Origin: Mesorhizobium xinjiangense
Lineage (GTDB): Bacteria > Pseudomonadota > Alphaproteobacteria > Rhizobiales > Rhizobiaceae
Direction of reading: 5' to 3'
Length of the DNA stretch: 64,000 nt
NCBI RefSeq assembly: GCF_009749525.1
Contig: NZ_WOAC01000023.1
Coordinates: 1-64,000 of the forward strand
Part shown: positions 38,266 through 48,492 of the stretch, piece after piece
Numbering within the stretch: position 1 is the stretch's first letter
Layout of the letters: each line of letters begins with the position of its first letter
The notes under the pieces: generated by a model
The model's database searches: none
What the model saw: only the letters and a program-made list of their open reading frames with translations
What the model was told of the DNA's origin: nothing
Translations under genes and position numbers: made by a program

Positions 38266-39636
38266 ATGACAGACACGTCAATCAGTTCCGACGAGCGGAG
38301 CGCGGATCTCAAACTGCTCCTGAAGGATCCTGACTACACGCCGCCATTGGCGCAGGCCGTTCCACTCGGCATCCAGCACGTCATGGCCATGTTCGTTTCC
38401 AACGTCACGCCGGCCATCATCGTGGCCGGCGCAGCGGGCTTCGGATTTGGTTCGAACTCGCCGGATTTTCCCAATCTCATCTACATGATCCAGATGTCGA
38501 TGCTGTTTGCCGGCATTGCGACACTGTTCCAGACCATCGGCATGGGGCCGGTTGGCGGGCGACTGCCCATCGTGCAGGGCACGAGCTTTGCCTTTCTGCC
38601 GATCATGATCCCGATCGTCGCCGGTCAGGGGCTGGCCGGCATGGGCGCGCTGATGGGCGGTGTCGTCATCGGCGGAATTTTCCATTTTATCCTGGGCAGC
38701 TTCATCGGACGGCTGCGCTTCTGCCTGCCGCCGCTGGTCACCGGCCTGATCGTTCTGATGATCGGCCTGGCGCTGATCAAGGTCGGCATCCAGTACGCGG
38801 CCGGCGGTGTGCCACTGATCGGCAAGCCGGAATATGGCAGCCTGGCCAATTGGAGCGTGGCCCTGGTCGTCGTGGTCGTTACGCTCCTGCTGAAATTCTT
38901 CGCCAAGGGCATGTGGTCGATTGCCGCTGTTCTGCTCGGCCTTATCGCCGGCTATGTGGTGGCGCTCGCCATGGGCATGGTGAGCTTTGACAATGTCGGC
39001 GGTGCCGGATGGGTGGCGCTGCCCGTGCCGTTCATGTGGGGATTTGATCTGAGCGCGGCCGCCATAATCGGCATGTGCTTCATGGCCGTCATCTCCGCCA
39101 TCGAAACGGTGGGCGACGTCTCCGGCATCACCAAGGGCGGGGCCGGGCGCGAGGCGACCGACAAGGAGATTTCAGGCGCTACCTATGCCGACGGTCTGGG
39201 CACCGCGATCGCCGGCATCTTCGGCGGTCTGCCCAACACGTCGTTCAGCCAGAATGTCGGCCTCATTTCCATGACGGGCGTCATGAGCCGCCATGTCGTC
39301 ACATGTGGCGCCATCTTTCTCATCGTCTGCGGCCTTGTCCCCAAGATCGGTGCGATCATCTCCACAGTGCCGATCACGGTGCTTGGCGGCGGCGTGATCG
39401 TCATGTTCGGCATGGTGTGCGCGGCCGGCGTCAACATGCTGTCGGAGGTCGACTGGAACCGCCGCAACATGGTCATCTTCGCCGTCTCGCTGTCGGTCGG
39501 ACTGGGGCTTCAACTCGAGCCGGGCGCGCTGCAGCATCTGCCGCAGACAGTGCAGATCCTGCTGACCTCGGGACTTCTGCCCGCGGCGGGACTGGCCATC
39601 GTGCTCAATCTGGTCCTGCCGCAGGAACTCGATTGA
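38266..39636 (+). CDS. NCS2-family uracil/xanthine permease
   Basis: Proton-coupled uptake of a nucleobase across the inner membrane. A 456-residue protein with about 12-14 helices. NCS2 hallmarks are PLGIQHVMAMFVSNVTPAII near the N-terminus and the signature region GIFGGLPNTSFSQNVGLISM (about 325-345). The carboxylate motif FMAVISAIETVGDVSGITKG (about 270-290) is also present. The ATG at 38266 has GAGGGG ten bases upstream. Whether the substrate is uracil, xanthine or urate cannot be told from sequence; no purine or pyrimidine catabolic genes adjoin. Confidence 0.92.
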   Translation: MTDTSISSDERSADLKLLLKDPDYTPPLAQAVPLGIQHVMAMFVSNVTPAIIVAGAAGFGFGSNSPDFPNLIYMIQMSMLFAGIATLFQTIGMGPVGGRLPIVQGTSFAFLPIMIPIVAGQGLAGMGALMGGVVIGGIFHFILGSFIGRLRFCLPPLVTGLIVLMIGLALIKVGIQYAAGGVPLIGKPEYGSLANWSVALVVVVVTLLLKFFAKGMWSIAAVLLGLIAGYVVALAMGMVSFDNVGGAGWVALPVPFMWGFDLSAAAIIGMCFMAVISAIETVGDVSGITKGGAGREATDKEISGATYADGLGTAIAGIFGGLPNTSFSQNVGLISMTGVMSRHVVTCGAIFLIVCGLVPKIGAIISTVPITVLGGGVIVMFGMVCAAGVNMLSEVDWNRRNMVIFAVSLSVGLGLQLEPGALQHLPQTVQILLTSGLLPAAGLAIVLNLVLPQELD

Positions 39637-39650
39637 GAACTGCCAATGAA

Positions 39651-39674
39651 GAAGCCGTCCCTTGGGACGGCTTC
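39651..39674. terminator. Hairpin between convergent permease and erpA genes
   Basis: GAAGCCGTCC (39651-39660) pairs perfectly with GGACGGCTTC (39665-39674) around a CTTG loop. Its position between two convergent stops suits a bidirectional terminator, though neither side has a long T-run. Confidence 0.65.
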
Positions 39675-39696
39675 GCACTGTCGGATCTGTCCGGCT

Positions 39697-40047
39697 TCAG
39701 ATGGAAAAGCTGGTGCCGCAGCCGCAGGAGGCGACGGCGTTGGGGTTCCTGATCTGGAAGGACTGGCCCATCAGGTCGTCGACGAAATCGATCACCGAGC
39801 CGCCCATATAGACAAGCGAGATGTCGTCGATCAGCACCGTGGCGCCGTTCTTCTCGAACGCCGTGTCGTCTTCGCTGCGCTCGTCCACCAGATCGAACTT
39901 GTAGGAAAAGCCCGAGCAGCCGCCGCCCTCGACCGACACGCGCAGCGCCGTCTTGTCGGGTTCGCCCGCAATGATCCTGGCGATCTGGTTGGCAGCCGCG
40001 TCGGTTACCTCAACGCCCTTCATGGAAATCTTCGCATCAGCGCCCAT
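39697..40047 (-). CDS. erpA: Iron-sulfur cluster insertion protein ErpA (A-type carrier)
   Basis: Delivers Fe-S clusters to apoproteins. The 116-residue HesB/IscA-fold protein has the three ligand cysteines: Cys in VEGGGCSGFSYKF (about 44) and the C-terminal CGCG (about 108-110). The start at 40047 is chosen for the AAGGTGA ribosome site seven bases upstream; alternatives at 40068 and 40023 are weaker. Divergent from dgt, an arrangement common in Hyphomicrobiales. ErpA against IscA is decided by length and synteny. Confidence 0.88.
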   Translation of the reverse strand: MGADAKISMKGVEVTDAAANQIARIIAGEPDKTALRVSVEGGGCSGFSYKFDLVDERSEDDTAFEKNGATVLIDDISLVYMGGSVIDFVDDLMGQSFQIRNPNAVASCGCGTSFSI

Positions 40048-40115
40048 GGCGTCACCTTGCATTCGCATTCCACCAATAGGTATGAAGCGGTTTGATGCAA
40101 GTCAACCGGTGGGTT

Positions 40116-41339
40116 ATGGCGAAAGAGCGCGAAGGGTTGGGCGACATCGGCTTCGGCTACCGGCCGCGCGCCGTTTACGCCTGCGATCCGGCCCGATCGC
40201 GCGGACGGCTGGCTGCGGAGCCCGAAAGCCCGACCCGCACGCCCTTCCAGCGCGACCGCGACCGCATCATTCATTCCACCGCATTCCGCCGCCTGAAGCA
40301 CAAGACGCAGGTCTTCGTGGCGCATGAGGGCGATCACTATCGCACGCGGCTCACCCACACGATCGAGGTTTCGCAGATCGCCCGGGCCCTGGCGCGTTCT
40401 CTCCATCTCGACGAGGACCTGGCCGAAGCGATCGCCCTCGTTCACGACTTCGGCCATACGCCCTTCGGCCACACGGGCGAGGAGGCGCTCAACGAGAAGA
40501 TGGCGCAAGCCGGCGGATTCGAGCACAACGCCCAGTCGCTGCGCATCGTCACCAGCCTGGAGCGCCGCTATGCCGAATTCGACGGGCTGAACCTGTGCTG
40601 GGAAACGCTGGAGGGGCTGGTCAAGCACAATGGGCCGCTGGTCGATGGGCGGGGCAGGGGTCTCAAGGGGCCGGTGCCAGATGCCATCCTGGAGTTCGAT
40701 GCCCGCTTCCCGATCGATCTTGCCTCCCATGCCTCGCTGGAGGCGCAGGCCGCGGCCATTGCCGACGATATCGCCTATGACACGCACGACATCGACGACG
40801 GCCTGAGATCCGGGTTGCTGACGCTCGAAATGCTGCAGGATGTGCCGTTTTCGGCCGCGATATTGGGCGAGGTGCGCGAGCGCTATCCCGGCCTCGACCC
40901 CGTGCGCACCGGCCACGAACTCATGCGGCGCCAGATCACCCTTATGGTCGAGGATGTCATTTCTACCGCCCGGCAGGAACTGAACGCATTGAAGCCGCAG
41001 GGCCCCGACGATGTCAGGGCGGCGGGCCGGACGATCATCCGTTTCGGTGATCAAATGGCGGGCCAGGAGAAGGTCCTGAAGAGCTTTCTTTTCAGTAACA
41101 TGTATCGCCATCCTGATGTGATGGCCAAGCGGGCCCATGCCGAAACCATCGTCAAGGAACTGTTTGACGCCTATCTCGACGACCCGCGCGCCATGCCGCG
41201 GGACTGGCGTGACCTGCCGGCCGACGCCGCGCGGGCCGAGCGCATGCGCCATGTGGCCGATTTTCTGGCCGGAATGACCGACAATTTCGCCATAGACGAG
41301 CATCGCCGTCTGTTTGACCATACGCCGGATATGGGGTAG
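40116..41339 (+). CDS. dgt: Deoxyguanosinetriphosphate triphosphohydrolase-like protein
   Basis: Hydrolyses dNTPs to deoxynucleoside and tripolyphosphate. The roughly 407-residue protein carries the HD-domain metal ligands in [17 protein letters not shown] and [19 protein letters not shown], plus the family opening [20 protein letters not shown]. It belongs to the dNTPase type 2 group, whose nucleotide preference varies. An ATG at 40095 would add seven residues. argS follows 48 bp later. Confidence 0.9.
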   Translation: MAKEREGLGDIGFGYRPRAVYACDPARSRGRLAAEPESPTRTPFQRDRDRIIHSTAFRRLKHKTQVFVAHEGDHYRTRLTHTIEVSQIARALARSLHLDEDLAEAIALVHDFGHTPFGHTGEEALNEKMAQAGGFEHNAQSLRIVTSLERRYAEFDGLNLCWETLEGLVKHNGPLVDGRGRGLKGPVPDAILEFDARFPIDLASHASLEAQAAAIADDIAYDTHDIDDGLRSGLLTLEMLQDVPFSAAILGEVRERYPGLDPVRTGHELMRRQITLMVEDVISTARQELNALKPQGPDDVRAAGRTIIRFGDQMAGQEKVLKSFLFSNMYRHPDVMAKRAHAETIVKELFDAYLDDPRAMPRDWRDLPADAARAERMRHVADFLAGMTDNFAIDEHRRLFDHTPDMG

Positions 41340-41387
41340 GCGGTGGCGCGCCCCCTGGGGCGGCCTCTCCAATCCGGAAGACGACTG

Positions 41388-43145
41388 ATGAATATTTTCG
41401 CCGATTTTCACGAGCGGATCAAAAACGCAATCCTTTCGCTCGGCCTGGAGGCTTCGGACGGGAGAGCTCTCGATTTCACGCGCATGACGGTCGAGCCGCC
41501 GCGCGATTCCAGCCATGGCGACCTGGCCACCAATGCCGCGATGGTCCTGGCCAAGGCCGCAGGGCAGAATCCGCGGGCGCTCGCCGAGCAGATCGCGGAG
41601 AAGCTGCGTGGCGAACCCGATGTGGCCGATGTGACGATTGCCGGCCCCGGTTTCGTCAATCTCACGCTCGATCACGGATTTTGGCAGGCGCAGCTGCGCG
41701 ACATGCTGGCGGCGGGAACCGACTACGGGCGCTCGACGATCGGCAAGGGGCTCAGCGTCAATGTCGAATATGTCTCGGCCAACCCGACCGGGCCGATGCA
41801 TGTCGGCCATTGCCGCGGCGCCGTGGTGGGCGACACGCTGGCCAATCTGCTGGCTTTCACCGGCCACCAGGTGACGCGCGAATATTACATCAACGATGCC
41901 GGCGCGCAGATCGACGTCCTGGCCCGCTCGGTGATGCTGCGCTATCGCGAAGCGCTCGGTGAGAATATCGGCGAAATCCCGCCCGGCCTTTATCCGGGCG
42001 AATATCTGATCCCGGTCGCGCAGTCATTGCTCGGGGAATACGGCTCCGGCTTGCTCGGCATGGCCGAGGACAAGGCGCTGGAGATCGTCAAGGATCGGAC
42101 GATCGAGGCGATGATGAAGCTGATCCGCGAGGATCTGGCGGCGCTCAACGTTCATCACGACGTGTTCTTTTCCGAGCGCTCCCTTCACGCCGGCAATGGC
42201 GGCACGATCCGTTCGGCGATCAACGACCTGACGCTGAACGGGCATGTCTACAAGGGCAAGCTGCCGCCGCCCAAGGGCCAGAAGCCCGAGGACTGGGAGG
42301 ATCGCGAGCAGACGCTGTTCCGCTCCACCGCGGTCGGAGACGACATCGATCGTCCGCTCATGAAGTCGGACGGTAGCTTTACCTATTTCGCCGCCGATGT
42401 GGCCTATATGAAGGACAAGATCGGACGCGGCTTCGATCACCTGATCTATGTGCTGGGCGCCGACCATAGCGGCTATGTCAAGCGGCTGCAGGCGCTCGCC
42501 AGGGCGCTTGCCGGCGAGAAGGTGGAGCTCACCGTGCTTCTGTGCCAGTTGGTCAAGCTGTTTAGGGACGGCGAGCCGGTGCGCATGTCGAAACGATCCG
42601 GCGATTTTGTCACATTGCGCGAGGTGGTCGACGAGGTGGGGCGCGACCCGATCCGCTTCATGATGCTTTATCGCAAGAACGACGCGCCGCTGGATTTCGA
42701 CTTTGCCCGGGTGACCGAACAGTCGAAGGACAATCCCGTCTTTTACGTCCAGTATGCGTCCGCGCGCACGCATTCGGTGTTCCGGCAGGCAGCCGAGCAG
42801 TTCGGCGAGGGCTCGTTCGACCGCGCTTCGCTGGCGGCAGCAGCCGAAAAGCTGACCGACGACGCCGAGATTGCCCTGGTCAAGAAGCTTGCCGAGTATC
42901 CGCGCATGATAGAAGCGGCGGCACTTGCGCTCGAGCCGCACAGGATCGCATTTTACCTTTATGATCTTGCCAGCGCCTTCCATGCATTGTGGAACCGTGG
43001 CACCGATAATCCGGACTTACGTTTTCTTAAGGTTAATGATCGAGAATTGACATATGCCAGACTCGGGCTGGTGCAAGGTGTTTCCGACGTCGTGACGTCA
43101 GGCCTAGCGCTCTTGGGTGCCGATGCGCCGAAGGAGATGCGCTAA
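41388..43145 (+). CDS. argS: Arginyl-tRNA synthetase
   Basis: Charges tRNA-Arg. The 585 residues begin [15 protein letters not shown] and include an N-terminal additional domain (about 1-110). The class I motif is HVGH in [19 protein letters not shown] (about 128-146) and the KMSKS-like [12 protein letters not shown] lies near 400. The DALR anticodon domain is at the C-terminus (about 460-585). GGAAG precedes the ATG at 41388. Downstream genes run in the same direction through nagZ and scpAB. Confidence 0.97.
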   Translation: MNIFADFHERIKNAILSLGLEASDGRALDFTRMTVEPPRDSSHGDLATNAAMVLAKAAGQNPRALAEQIAEKLRGEPDVADVTIAGPGFVNLTLDHGFWQAQLRDMLAAGTDYGRSTIGKGLSVNVEYVSANPTGPMHVGHCRGAVVGDTLANLLAFTGHQVTREYYINDAGAQIDVLARSVMLRYREALGENIGEIPPGLYPGEYLIPVAQSLLGEYGSGLLGMAEDKALEIVKDRTIEAMMKLIREDLAALNVHHDVFFSERSLHAGNGGTIRSAINDLTLNGHVYKGKLPPPKGQKPEDWEDREQTLFRSTAVGDDIDRPLMKSDGSFTYFAADVAYMKDKIGRGFDHLIYVLGADHSGYVKRLQALARALAGEKVELTVLLCQLVKLFRDGEPVRMSKRSGDFVTLREVVDEVGRDPIRFMMLYRKNDAPLDFDFARVTEQSKDNPVFYVQYASARTHSVFRQAAEQFGEGSFDRASLAAAAEKLTDDAEIALVKKLAEYPRMIEAAALALEPHRIAFYLYDLASAFHALWNRGTDNPDLRFLKVNDRELTYARLGLVQGVSDVVTSGLALLGADAPKEMR

Positions 43146-43250
43146 GGTTCGCGGAAAGTAACTGTCACCTTTTGCCCACAATGCGCTGGTAGTGGCCAAA
43201 CTTTCGCGGCGTCGCCGGCGCCCCGACCGAGTGTGAGTGCGGGAAGAAGC

Positions 43251-46200
43251 ATGGCAGATCATGGTCAGCTCAAAGTAAAGCAGGACATCGATTCAGTGGA
43301 CGACGATCCGCTGGCCGAACTGACGCGGATCATGGGCCTGGCGCCCGATGGCAAGACTGAAGATCAGCAATTCGACGATTTCGGTATCGATCTCGAACAA
43401 GAGTTGCTTGGTGCATTTGATGCCGAGGCGCCGTCGGATGCGGCCGCGCCCGATCAGTCTGCGCTTGCCGAGCCGTCCATCCCCGCCGCGAGTCCCGAAG
43501 AAATTGATCAGTCTGGCAGCGAGGTCCATGCCGATCCGCTCGATCAGGCGATGGAAGCCGAGTTTTCCAGCATGCTGGAGGACGAACTGGCATCCGACGG
43601 ACTGGTGTCAGAACCTTCAATCGGGCAGCCGACGGTCGATGAGGCGACATCTGCGGCCGGCGCGGCGCCGACCGACGTGACGGCTTTCGATGCTGCCCAG
43701 CCTCACGAAGATGCGGTAGCGCCTGAAGACAGTCCCGCGCTGCAGGCCGACGAAGAATTCCTCGATCTGGATCTCGACTTCGATGCGGGTCTGGAAGGAA
43801 GGCAAGCCGAGCCGCATCAGGCGGATGTGGCGGCAGAGGCGGAGCCGGCCTGGCAGGCGAACGCACAGCTTGAGACGGGCGAGGCGGCGCAAGCCGCGAG
43901 CGCTGCGGAGAGCCCGGAGGCAATGCCCGCGCCGAGCCTCGAGGACGAGCTTGCGGCGTTGCTTGGCGGCAATCTGGCAGGCCCTCCCGTTTCCGATCAG
44001 GAGACATCGGCGAATGCCGGGTTCGACGAGCAGCCTGCTGCGGCTGAGGCGTTGGCGTCCGAGGACCGTGTGGCAGGCGAGGCCGAGGATGCGCTGTCGG
44101 CGTCGCATCACACGCCGAACGAAGTGTTTGGTGCCGAATCGGCCGATACCTGGCCCGATACCTGGAATGGCGACAGTGTCGCTGATCCGCTTCAGACGGC
44201 GCCGCCGGAGTTGTCCGGCGAGGACGCCTTGTATCGCGGCGTTGAATCGACCGATCCCGTCGACCATGCCGCTTCTTTCCCGGCCGACGAGCCGGCAGCC
44301 GAACTCGAACTGGTAGATCAAGCGGCGTTGAATGAGCCGCATGTCGAGGCCGAGCCGCAATCGGCGCAGGATCCGTTCGCCGAATTGGCAGCCATGGCCG
44401 AGGCGACCGCCTCGCGTGCATCGATCGGTTATGGAAGCTTGACACGCAGGCTCAGGGAAGAAGCGCGTGAGCCGGCGCCGGACGATCTGGAAAACGGCTC
44501 CGTGGCGAGTGACGAGGAACACGAGCCGGACGCACTCGACGTCATGCTGGGCCAGCAACCGGATTATGATGGCGCCCACCGTCGCCCAGCGTCCGAGGAG
44601 GCCGGGGCTGCGTCACTCGACGCACAGGACTGGTCCAGTGCGGGCGATCCGTTGCCGCAGCCGATGGCCGAGGCGGAAGTCTCTCTGCCCGATACGTCGG
44701 ATGGCGATCGGCAGCCCGGCTTCGGCGATATGGGTGATCCCGGCGAGCCGGTGCAAACGAACCGGGACGAGCCGGCCACATTCGACACTCGGCTGGACCA
44801 GCAGTCTTCTGCATTCGATGACGCTCACCTTCGTACGGAGCCTGGGGAAGCCCCGGCTGGTGCTCACTACGAGCAGAGCTGGCCGGATGCGGGCGATCCC
44901 TTCCATCAGCCGGCCGCAGAAGCCGCGGCGTTTGCGCCGAATGCGTTGCACACCGACAGGCAATCCGCGGCCGAGGCTATCGGTGAGCCCGGCCGCGCCG
45001 AGCAGCCAACCTGGGATGACTACGGTCCGGATCTGGAGACCGTCGAGATACCGGAAGGTCGGGTCGAACTGACGGATGAACTCGATCTGCCGGATATCGG
45101 CTTGCCGGACGAGTCGCCGCCGCCGGCCACCGACGACGAACTTGAACTGCAGCTTGCCTCGATCTTCGACGATCCGCAGGCCTTGAAGCCCGCTTCCATG
45201 GGAGCCGGTGTGCCGCGCGAGGAAGCGCGCGGCATCGAGGTTGCGGCAGCGGCGCATGCCGGCGCTCCGATCGACGCCGACGCGGCCGCCGCAATGGCCC
45301 GCACGGAGCAGGCTGGCGCCCATGCCGGTCTCGACGCTGGCGATGACTGGCTGGCGGCGGACCTGGATGATTTTTCGGTCAGCCCCTCAGACCTTGAGGA
45401 TTCCGCTCCTCAGCCATCCGTTGCCGCAATGGACCCGGCTCGCCAGGAGACCGGTCATCGCCGCGGCCTGATCGTTGCGGGGCTCGTGGCTGGTGTCGCC
45501 ATTGTCGGCGGGATCGCGGCATATGCCTTCTCCTCGGGTGGCGGCGGCTCCGATGGCGCGCCCGTTCTGGTCAAGGCCGATCCCGATCCCGTCAAGGTAC
45601 GGCCGGAGCAGCCGGGTGGCGTGACGGTGCCGAACCAGGACAAGATCGTCTATGAACGCGTGGCGGGCGGCACCCAGGACGCTCCGACGCAGGAAAGGCT
45701 CGTGGCGAGCAGCGAGGAACCCGTTGATCTGTCTGCGCGTGGTTCGAACCAGGCGGGCGAGCCGGCAGCTACGGCGCCGCAGATGAGCGAAAGCGGCAAG
45801 TCGGAGGCGCGCATCCTGCCGGATGATACGCCGCCTACGCCCGTCAATGCCGATGAGGTGGCGGCTGTGGCGCCGCGCGTCGTCCGCACCATGGTGGTCA
45901 AGCCGGACGGCACGCTTGTTCCGCGCGAGGAACCGGCGGCGCCAACGCCGGCTCCGCAGTCGGCCGCACAGGCCATGACGACAGACGACGCCGCTGCTGC
46001 ACCGTCAGCGTCCGATACCGGATCGCTTTCCAACCAGGCGAATGCAGCCTCGGTTGACGGCTCATCAGCCGGCGACCAAACGGCCGGCACATTGTCTGGA
46101 TCCGAAAATGCAGCCGACGGTCAGCAGAATGCGGCCAATGGCGATCCCGCAACGCCGGATTCGGTCCCGGTCGTCCCGTCCCGCCCGTCCGAACAGCCGG

Positions 46201-46487
46201 TCGATATTGTCGGTGAGAGTGTACAGGTTGCCGCTACAGACCCGAGCGAATGGTCGATGCAGATCGCTTCGCAGCCAACGGCAGAGGGCGCGCAGGCTTC
46301 CTACGCCAACCTTTCGCAGCGCTATGCCAGCGTCCTGAACGGCCGTGGTGTCAACATCGTCAAGGCCGAGATCGAGGGCAAGGGCACCTATTACCGCGTG
46401 CGCATTCCTGCTCAGTCGCGCGACGCGGCGATCGACCTTTGCGAGCGTTACAAGGGCGCTGGCGGCAACTGCTTCGTGGCACGCTGA
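43251..46487 (+). CDS. Very large acidic SPOR-domain membrane protein
   Basis: A 1078-residue bitopic protein. Residues 1-735 are predicted cytoplasmic, extremely rich in Ala, Glu, Asp and Pro, and probably disordered. A diverged duplication (DAQDWSSAGDPLPQPMAEAE near 457 against YEQSWPDAGDPFHQPAAEAA near 540) lies within this part. One transmembrane helix follows at about 739-762 (GLIVAGLVAGVAIVGGIAAY), then a periplasmic linker and a C-terminal SPOR domain (about 999-1078). SPOR domains bind denuded glycan strands at division sites. Rhizobial argS-nagZ intervals usually hold such a gene; 1078 residues is long. GGGAAG precedes the ATG. The strong terminator after it separates it from nagZ. 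Confidence 0.85.
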   Translation: MADHGQLKVKQDIDSVDDDPLAELTRIMGLAPDGKTEDQQFDDFGIDLEQELLGAFDAEAPSDAAAPDQSALAEPSIPAASPEEIDQSGSEVHADPLDQAMEAEFSSMLEDELASDGLVSEPSIGQPTVDEATSAAGAAPTDVTAFDAAQPHEDAVAPEDSPALQADEEFLDLDLDFDAGLEGRQAEPHQADVAAEAEPAWQANAQLETGEAAQAASAAESPEAMPAPSLEDELAALLGGNLAGPPVSDQETSANAGFDEQPAAAEALASEDRVAGEAEDALSASHHTPNEVFGAESADTWPDTWNGDSVADPLQTAPPELSGEDALYRGVESTDPVDHAASFPADEPAAELELVDQAALNEPHVEAEPQSAQDPFAELAAMAEATASRASIGYGSLTRRLREEAREPAPDDLENGSVASDEEHEPDALDVMLGQQPDYDGAHRRPASEEAGAASLDAQDWSSAGDPLPQPMAEAEVSLPDTSDGDRQPGFGDMGDPGEPVQTNRDEPATFDTRLDQQSSAFDDAHLRTEPGEAPAGAHYEQSWPDAGDPFHQPAAEAAAFAPNALHTDRQSAAEAIGEPGRAEQPTWDDYGPDLETVEIPEGRVELTDELDLPDIGLPDESPPPATDDELELQLASIFDDPQALKPASMGAGVPREEARGIEVAAAAHAGAPIDADAAAAMARTEQAGAHAGLDAGDDWLAADLDDFSVSPSDLEDSAPQPSVAAMDPARQETGHRRGLIVAGLVAGVAIVGGIAAYAFSSGGGGSDGAPVLVKADPDPVKVRPEQPGGVTVPNQDKIVYERVAGGTQDAPTQERLVASSEEPVDLSARGSNQAGEPAATAPQMSESGKSEARILPDDTPPTPVNADEVAAVAPRVVRTMVVKPDGTLVPREEPAAPTPAPQSAAQAMTTDDAAAAPSASDTGSLSNQANAASVDGSSAGDQTAGTLSGSENAADGQQNAANGDPATPDSVPVVPSRPSEQPVDIVGESVQVAATDPSEWSMQIASQPTAEGAQASYANLSQRYASVLNGRGVNIVKAEIEGKGTYYRVRIPAQSRDAAIDLCERYKGAGGNCFVAR

Positions 46488-46515
46488 CGGTTCAGTTATG
46501 GGCTGAAATGGATCT

Positions 46516-46546
46516 GGCCGCCCGCGAGGGCGGCCTTTTCATTTTT
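46516..46546 (+). terminator. Rho-independent terminator after the SPOR-domain gene
   Basis: GGCCGCCC-GCGA-GGGCGGCC (46516-46535) followed by TTTTCATTTTT. The best intrinsic terminator in the window, 28 bp beyond the stop. Confidence 0.92.
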
Positions 46547-46590
46547 GAACGCACGTGCAGATGCCGCGTCGAGGCGGTATTGTGCATGAT

Positions 46591-47616
46591 ATGAGCGAAT
46601 CACTTTCCAAGGCGATGATCCTCGGTTGCGCGGGCACGGAACTGAGGCCCGACGAGCGCGCCTTCTTTTGCGACGAGCGGCCCTGGGGCTTCATCCTGTT
46701 TGCCAGGAATGTCGGCGATGCCGGGCAACTCGGCAGCCTCGTTGCATCTATGCGCGATTGCGTCGGCCGGCCCGATGCGCCGGTGTTCGTCGATCAGGAG
46801 GGCGGCCGCGTGCAGCGATTGCGCCCGCCCTTGGCGCCCGACTATCCGCCGGCCGCGGCGCCTGGGGCGGTCTTCGCCCGGGATCGTGCGGTCGGACTGC
46901 GGGCCGCCTGGCTGATGTCGCGTCTGATGGCTTTCGATCTTGCGCGCGTCGGCATATCGGCCAATTGTCTGCCGGTGCTCGATGTTCCTGTCGAAGGAGC
47001 GCATGACGTGATCGGGGCGCGGGCCTATGGGCATGCTCCCGAAACGGTGGCCGCCATTGGCCGCGCGGCGGCCGACGGGCTTCTCGCTGGTGGCATGATG
47101 CCGGTTGCCAAGCATATGCCGGGACACGGCAGGGCCTTTGCCGACAGTCATCTGTCGCTGCCCGTCGTCGACGCTCCGCTCGAGGCATTGCGGGAGCGCG
47201 ACTTCCTGCCCTTCCAGCGCTTGAATGATCTTCCTGCGGCCATGACGGCGCATATCGTCTTTTCGGCCGTCGATGCGCAGCGGCCGGCCACGACGTCGCC
47301 GACCGTCGTCAACGACATCATCCGCGGCGAGATCGGCTTTGACGGGCTTTTGCTCAGCGACGATGTCTCGATGAAGGCGCTTTCTGGGGATTTCTCCGAG
47401 AAGGCGCGCGCAATCCTTGCGGCGGGCTGCGATGTGGTCCTTCACTGCAATGGCGTGATGGAGGAGATGAGGGCCGTTGCCTTGGAAGTGCCGGAACTGG
47501 CTGGCAAGGGACTTGAGCGGGCGCAAGCGGCGCTGGCAGCCGTCGGCCCGGCGGATGATGCGGATGAGAGCGCCTTGCGCGCCGAATTCGCCCAATTGTT
47601 CGAGAGCGTTGCATAG
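46591..47616 (+). CDS. nagZ: Beta-N-acetylhexosaminidase NagZ
   Basis: A glycoside hydrolase family 3 enzyme that removes GlcNAc from recycled anhydro-muropeptides in the cytoplasm. The 341 residues contain the NagZ signature KHMPGHGRAFADSHLSLPVVD (about 170-190) with the His/Asp catalytic dyad, and the nucleophile Asp in GLLLSDDVSMKAL (about 257). The ATG at 46591 is favoured; in-frame GTG at 46555 and ATG at 46561 are alternatives. scpA follows, an order common in this group. Confidence 0.95.
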   Translation: MSESLSKAMILGCAGTELRPDERAFFCDERPWGFILFARNVGDAGQLGSLVASMRDCVGRPDAPVFVDQEGGRVQRLRPPLAPDYPPAAAPGAVFARDRAVGLRAAWLMSRLMAFDLARVGISANCLPVLDVPVEGAHDVIGARAYGHAPETVAAIGRAAADGLLAGGMMPVAKHMPGHGRAFADSHLSLPVVDAPLEALRERDFLPFQRLNDLPAAMTAHIVFSAVDAQRPATTSPTVVNDIIRGEIGFDGLLLSDDVSMKALSGDFSEKARAILAAGCDVVLHCNGVMEEMRAVALEVPELAGKGLERAQAALAAVGPADDADESALRAEFAQLFESVA

Positions 47617-47688
47617 AAGCGGTTCAGGATTGGGAACAAGTCGAAATTGAGCGGCGCGAGCACGAAACCGAACGACACGGAAACGCCG

Positions 47689-48492
47689 ATGGAGCGGCTG
47701 TGGGCGGAGCGCGAAGAGGCGCAGGACCCCACGCGGCCGGCGCTCGTCGTCGACGTGTCGGGTTTTGAAGGCCCGCTGGACCTGCTTTTGCATCTGGCCC
47801 GCAATCAGAAGGTCGACCTCGCGCGCATCTCCGTCCTGGCCCTGGCCGAGCAATATCTGCGTTTTGTCGAGGAAGCCCAGCGGTTGCGGCTGGAGATCGC
47901 CGCCGACTATCTGGTCATGGCGGCGTGGCTGGCCTACCTCAAATCGAAGCTGCTGATTCCCAAGCAGGAGAGCGAGGAGGGCGAGAGCGGCGAGGAGATG
48001 GCCGCCATCCTGCAGTTCCGCCTCAAGCGGCTGGAGGCCATGCGCGATGCCGCCGCCCGGTTGGTCAACCGCAACCGGCTCGGGCGCGATGTCATGGCCC
48101 GCGGCATGCCCGAGGCCGTCGTTCTGGAACGCCGGACCGAATATTCCGCCACGCTCTATGATCTCCTGACGGCATATGCCGCGCAGCGCCAGCGTCAGGC
48201 GGTCAGCAATGTTCGCATTGCCAAGCGCAATGTCTGGTCGCTGCAGGACGCACGCGCCATACTGACCCGGCTGGTCGGTCAGATGAAGGATTGGACGGCG
48301 CTCGACCAGTTTCTGATCACCTATCTGACCGGGCCGGAAGAACGTGCCACCGCGATCGCGAGCTCCTTTGCCGCGTCGCTCGAAATGGTGCGCGAAGGTG
48401 CACTCGAGGTTCGCCAGAGCGGGCCCTTCGAGCCTCTTTTCATGCGCGCCCGGCCGAAGGACCGCGAAACCCGAGAGGCAGCCAATGTCTGA
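47689..48492 (+). CDS. scpA: Segregation and condensation protein A
   Basis: The kleisin subunit that links the SMC heads in chromosome condensation. The 267 residues show the ScpA N-terminal motif VSGFEGPLDLLLHLARNQK and the domain continuing through DYLVMAAWLAYLKSKLLIP, with a winged-helix C-terminus. The start is uncertain: an in-frame TTG at 47647 preceded by a purine-rich stretch would add 14 residues. Its last eight bases overlap scpB. Confidence 0.92.
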   Translation: MERLWAEREEAQDPTRPALVVDVSGFEGPLDLLLHLARNQKVDLARISVLALAEQYLRFVEEAQRLRLEIAADYLVMAAWLAYLKSKLLIPKQESEEGESGEEMAAILQFRLKRLEAMRDAAARLVNRNRLGRDVMARGMPEAVVLERRTEYSATLYDLLTAYAAQRQRQAVSNVRIAKRNVWSLQDARAILTRLVGQMKDWTALDQFLITYLTGPEERATAIASSFAASLEMVREGALEVRQSGPFEPLFMRARPKDRETREAANV

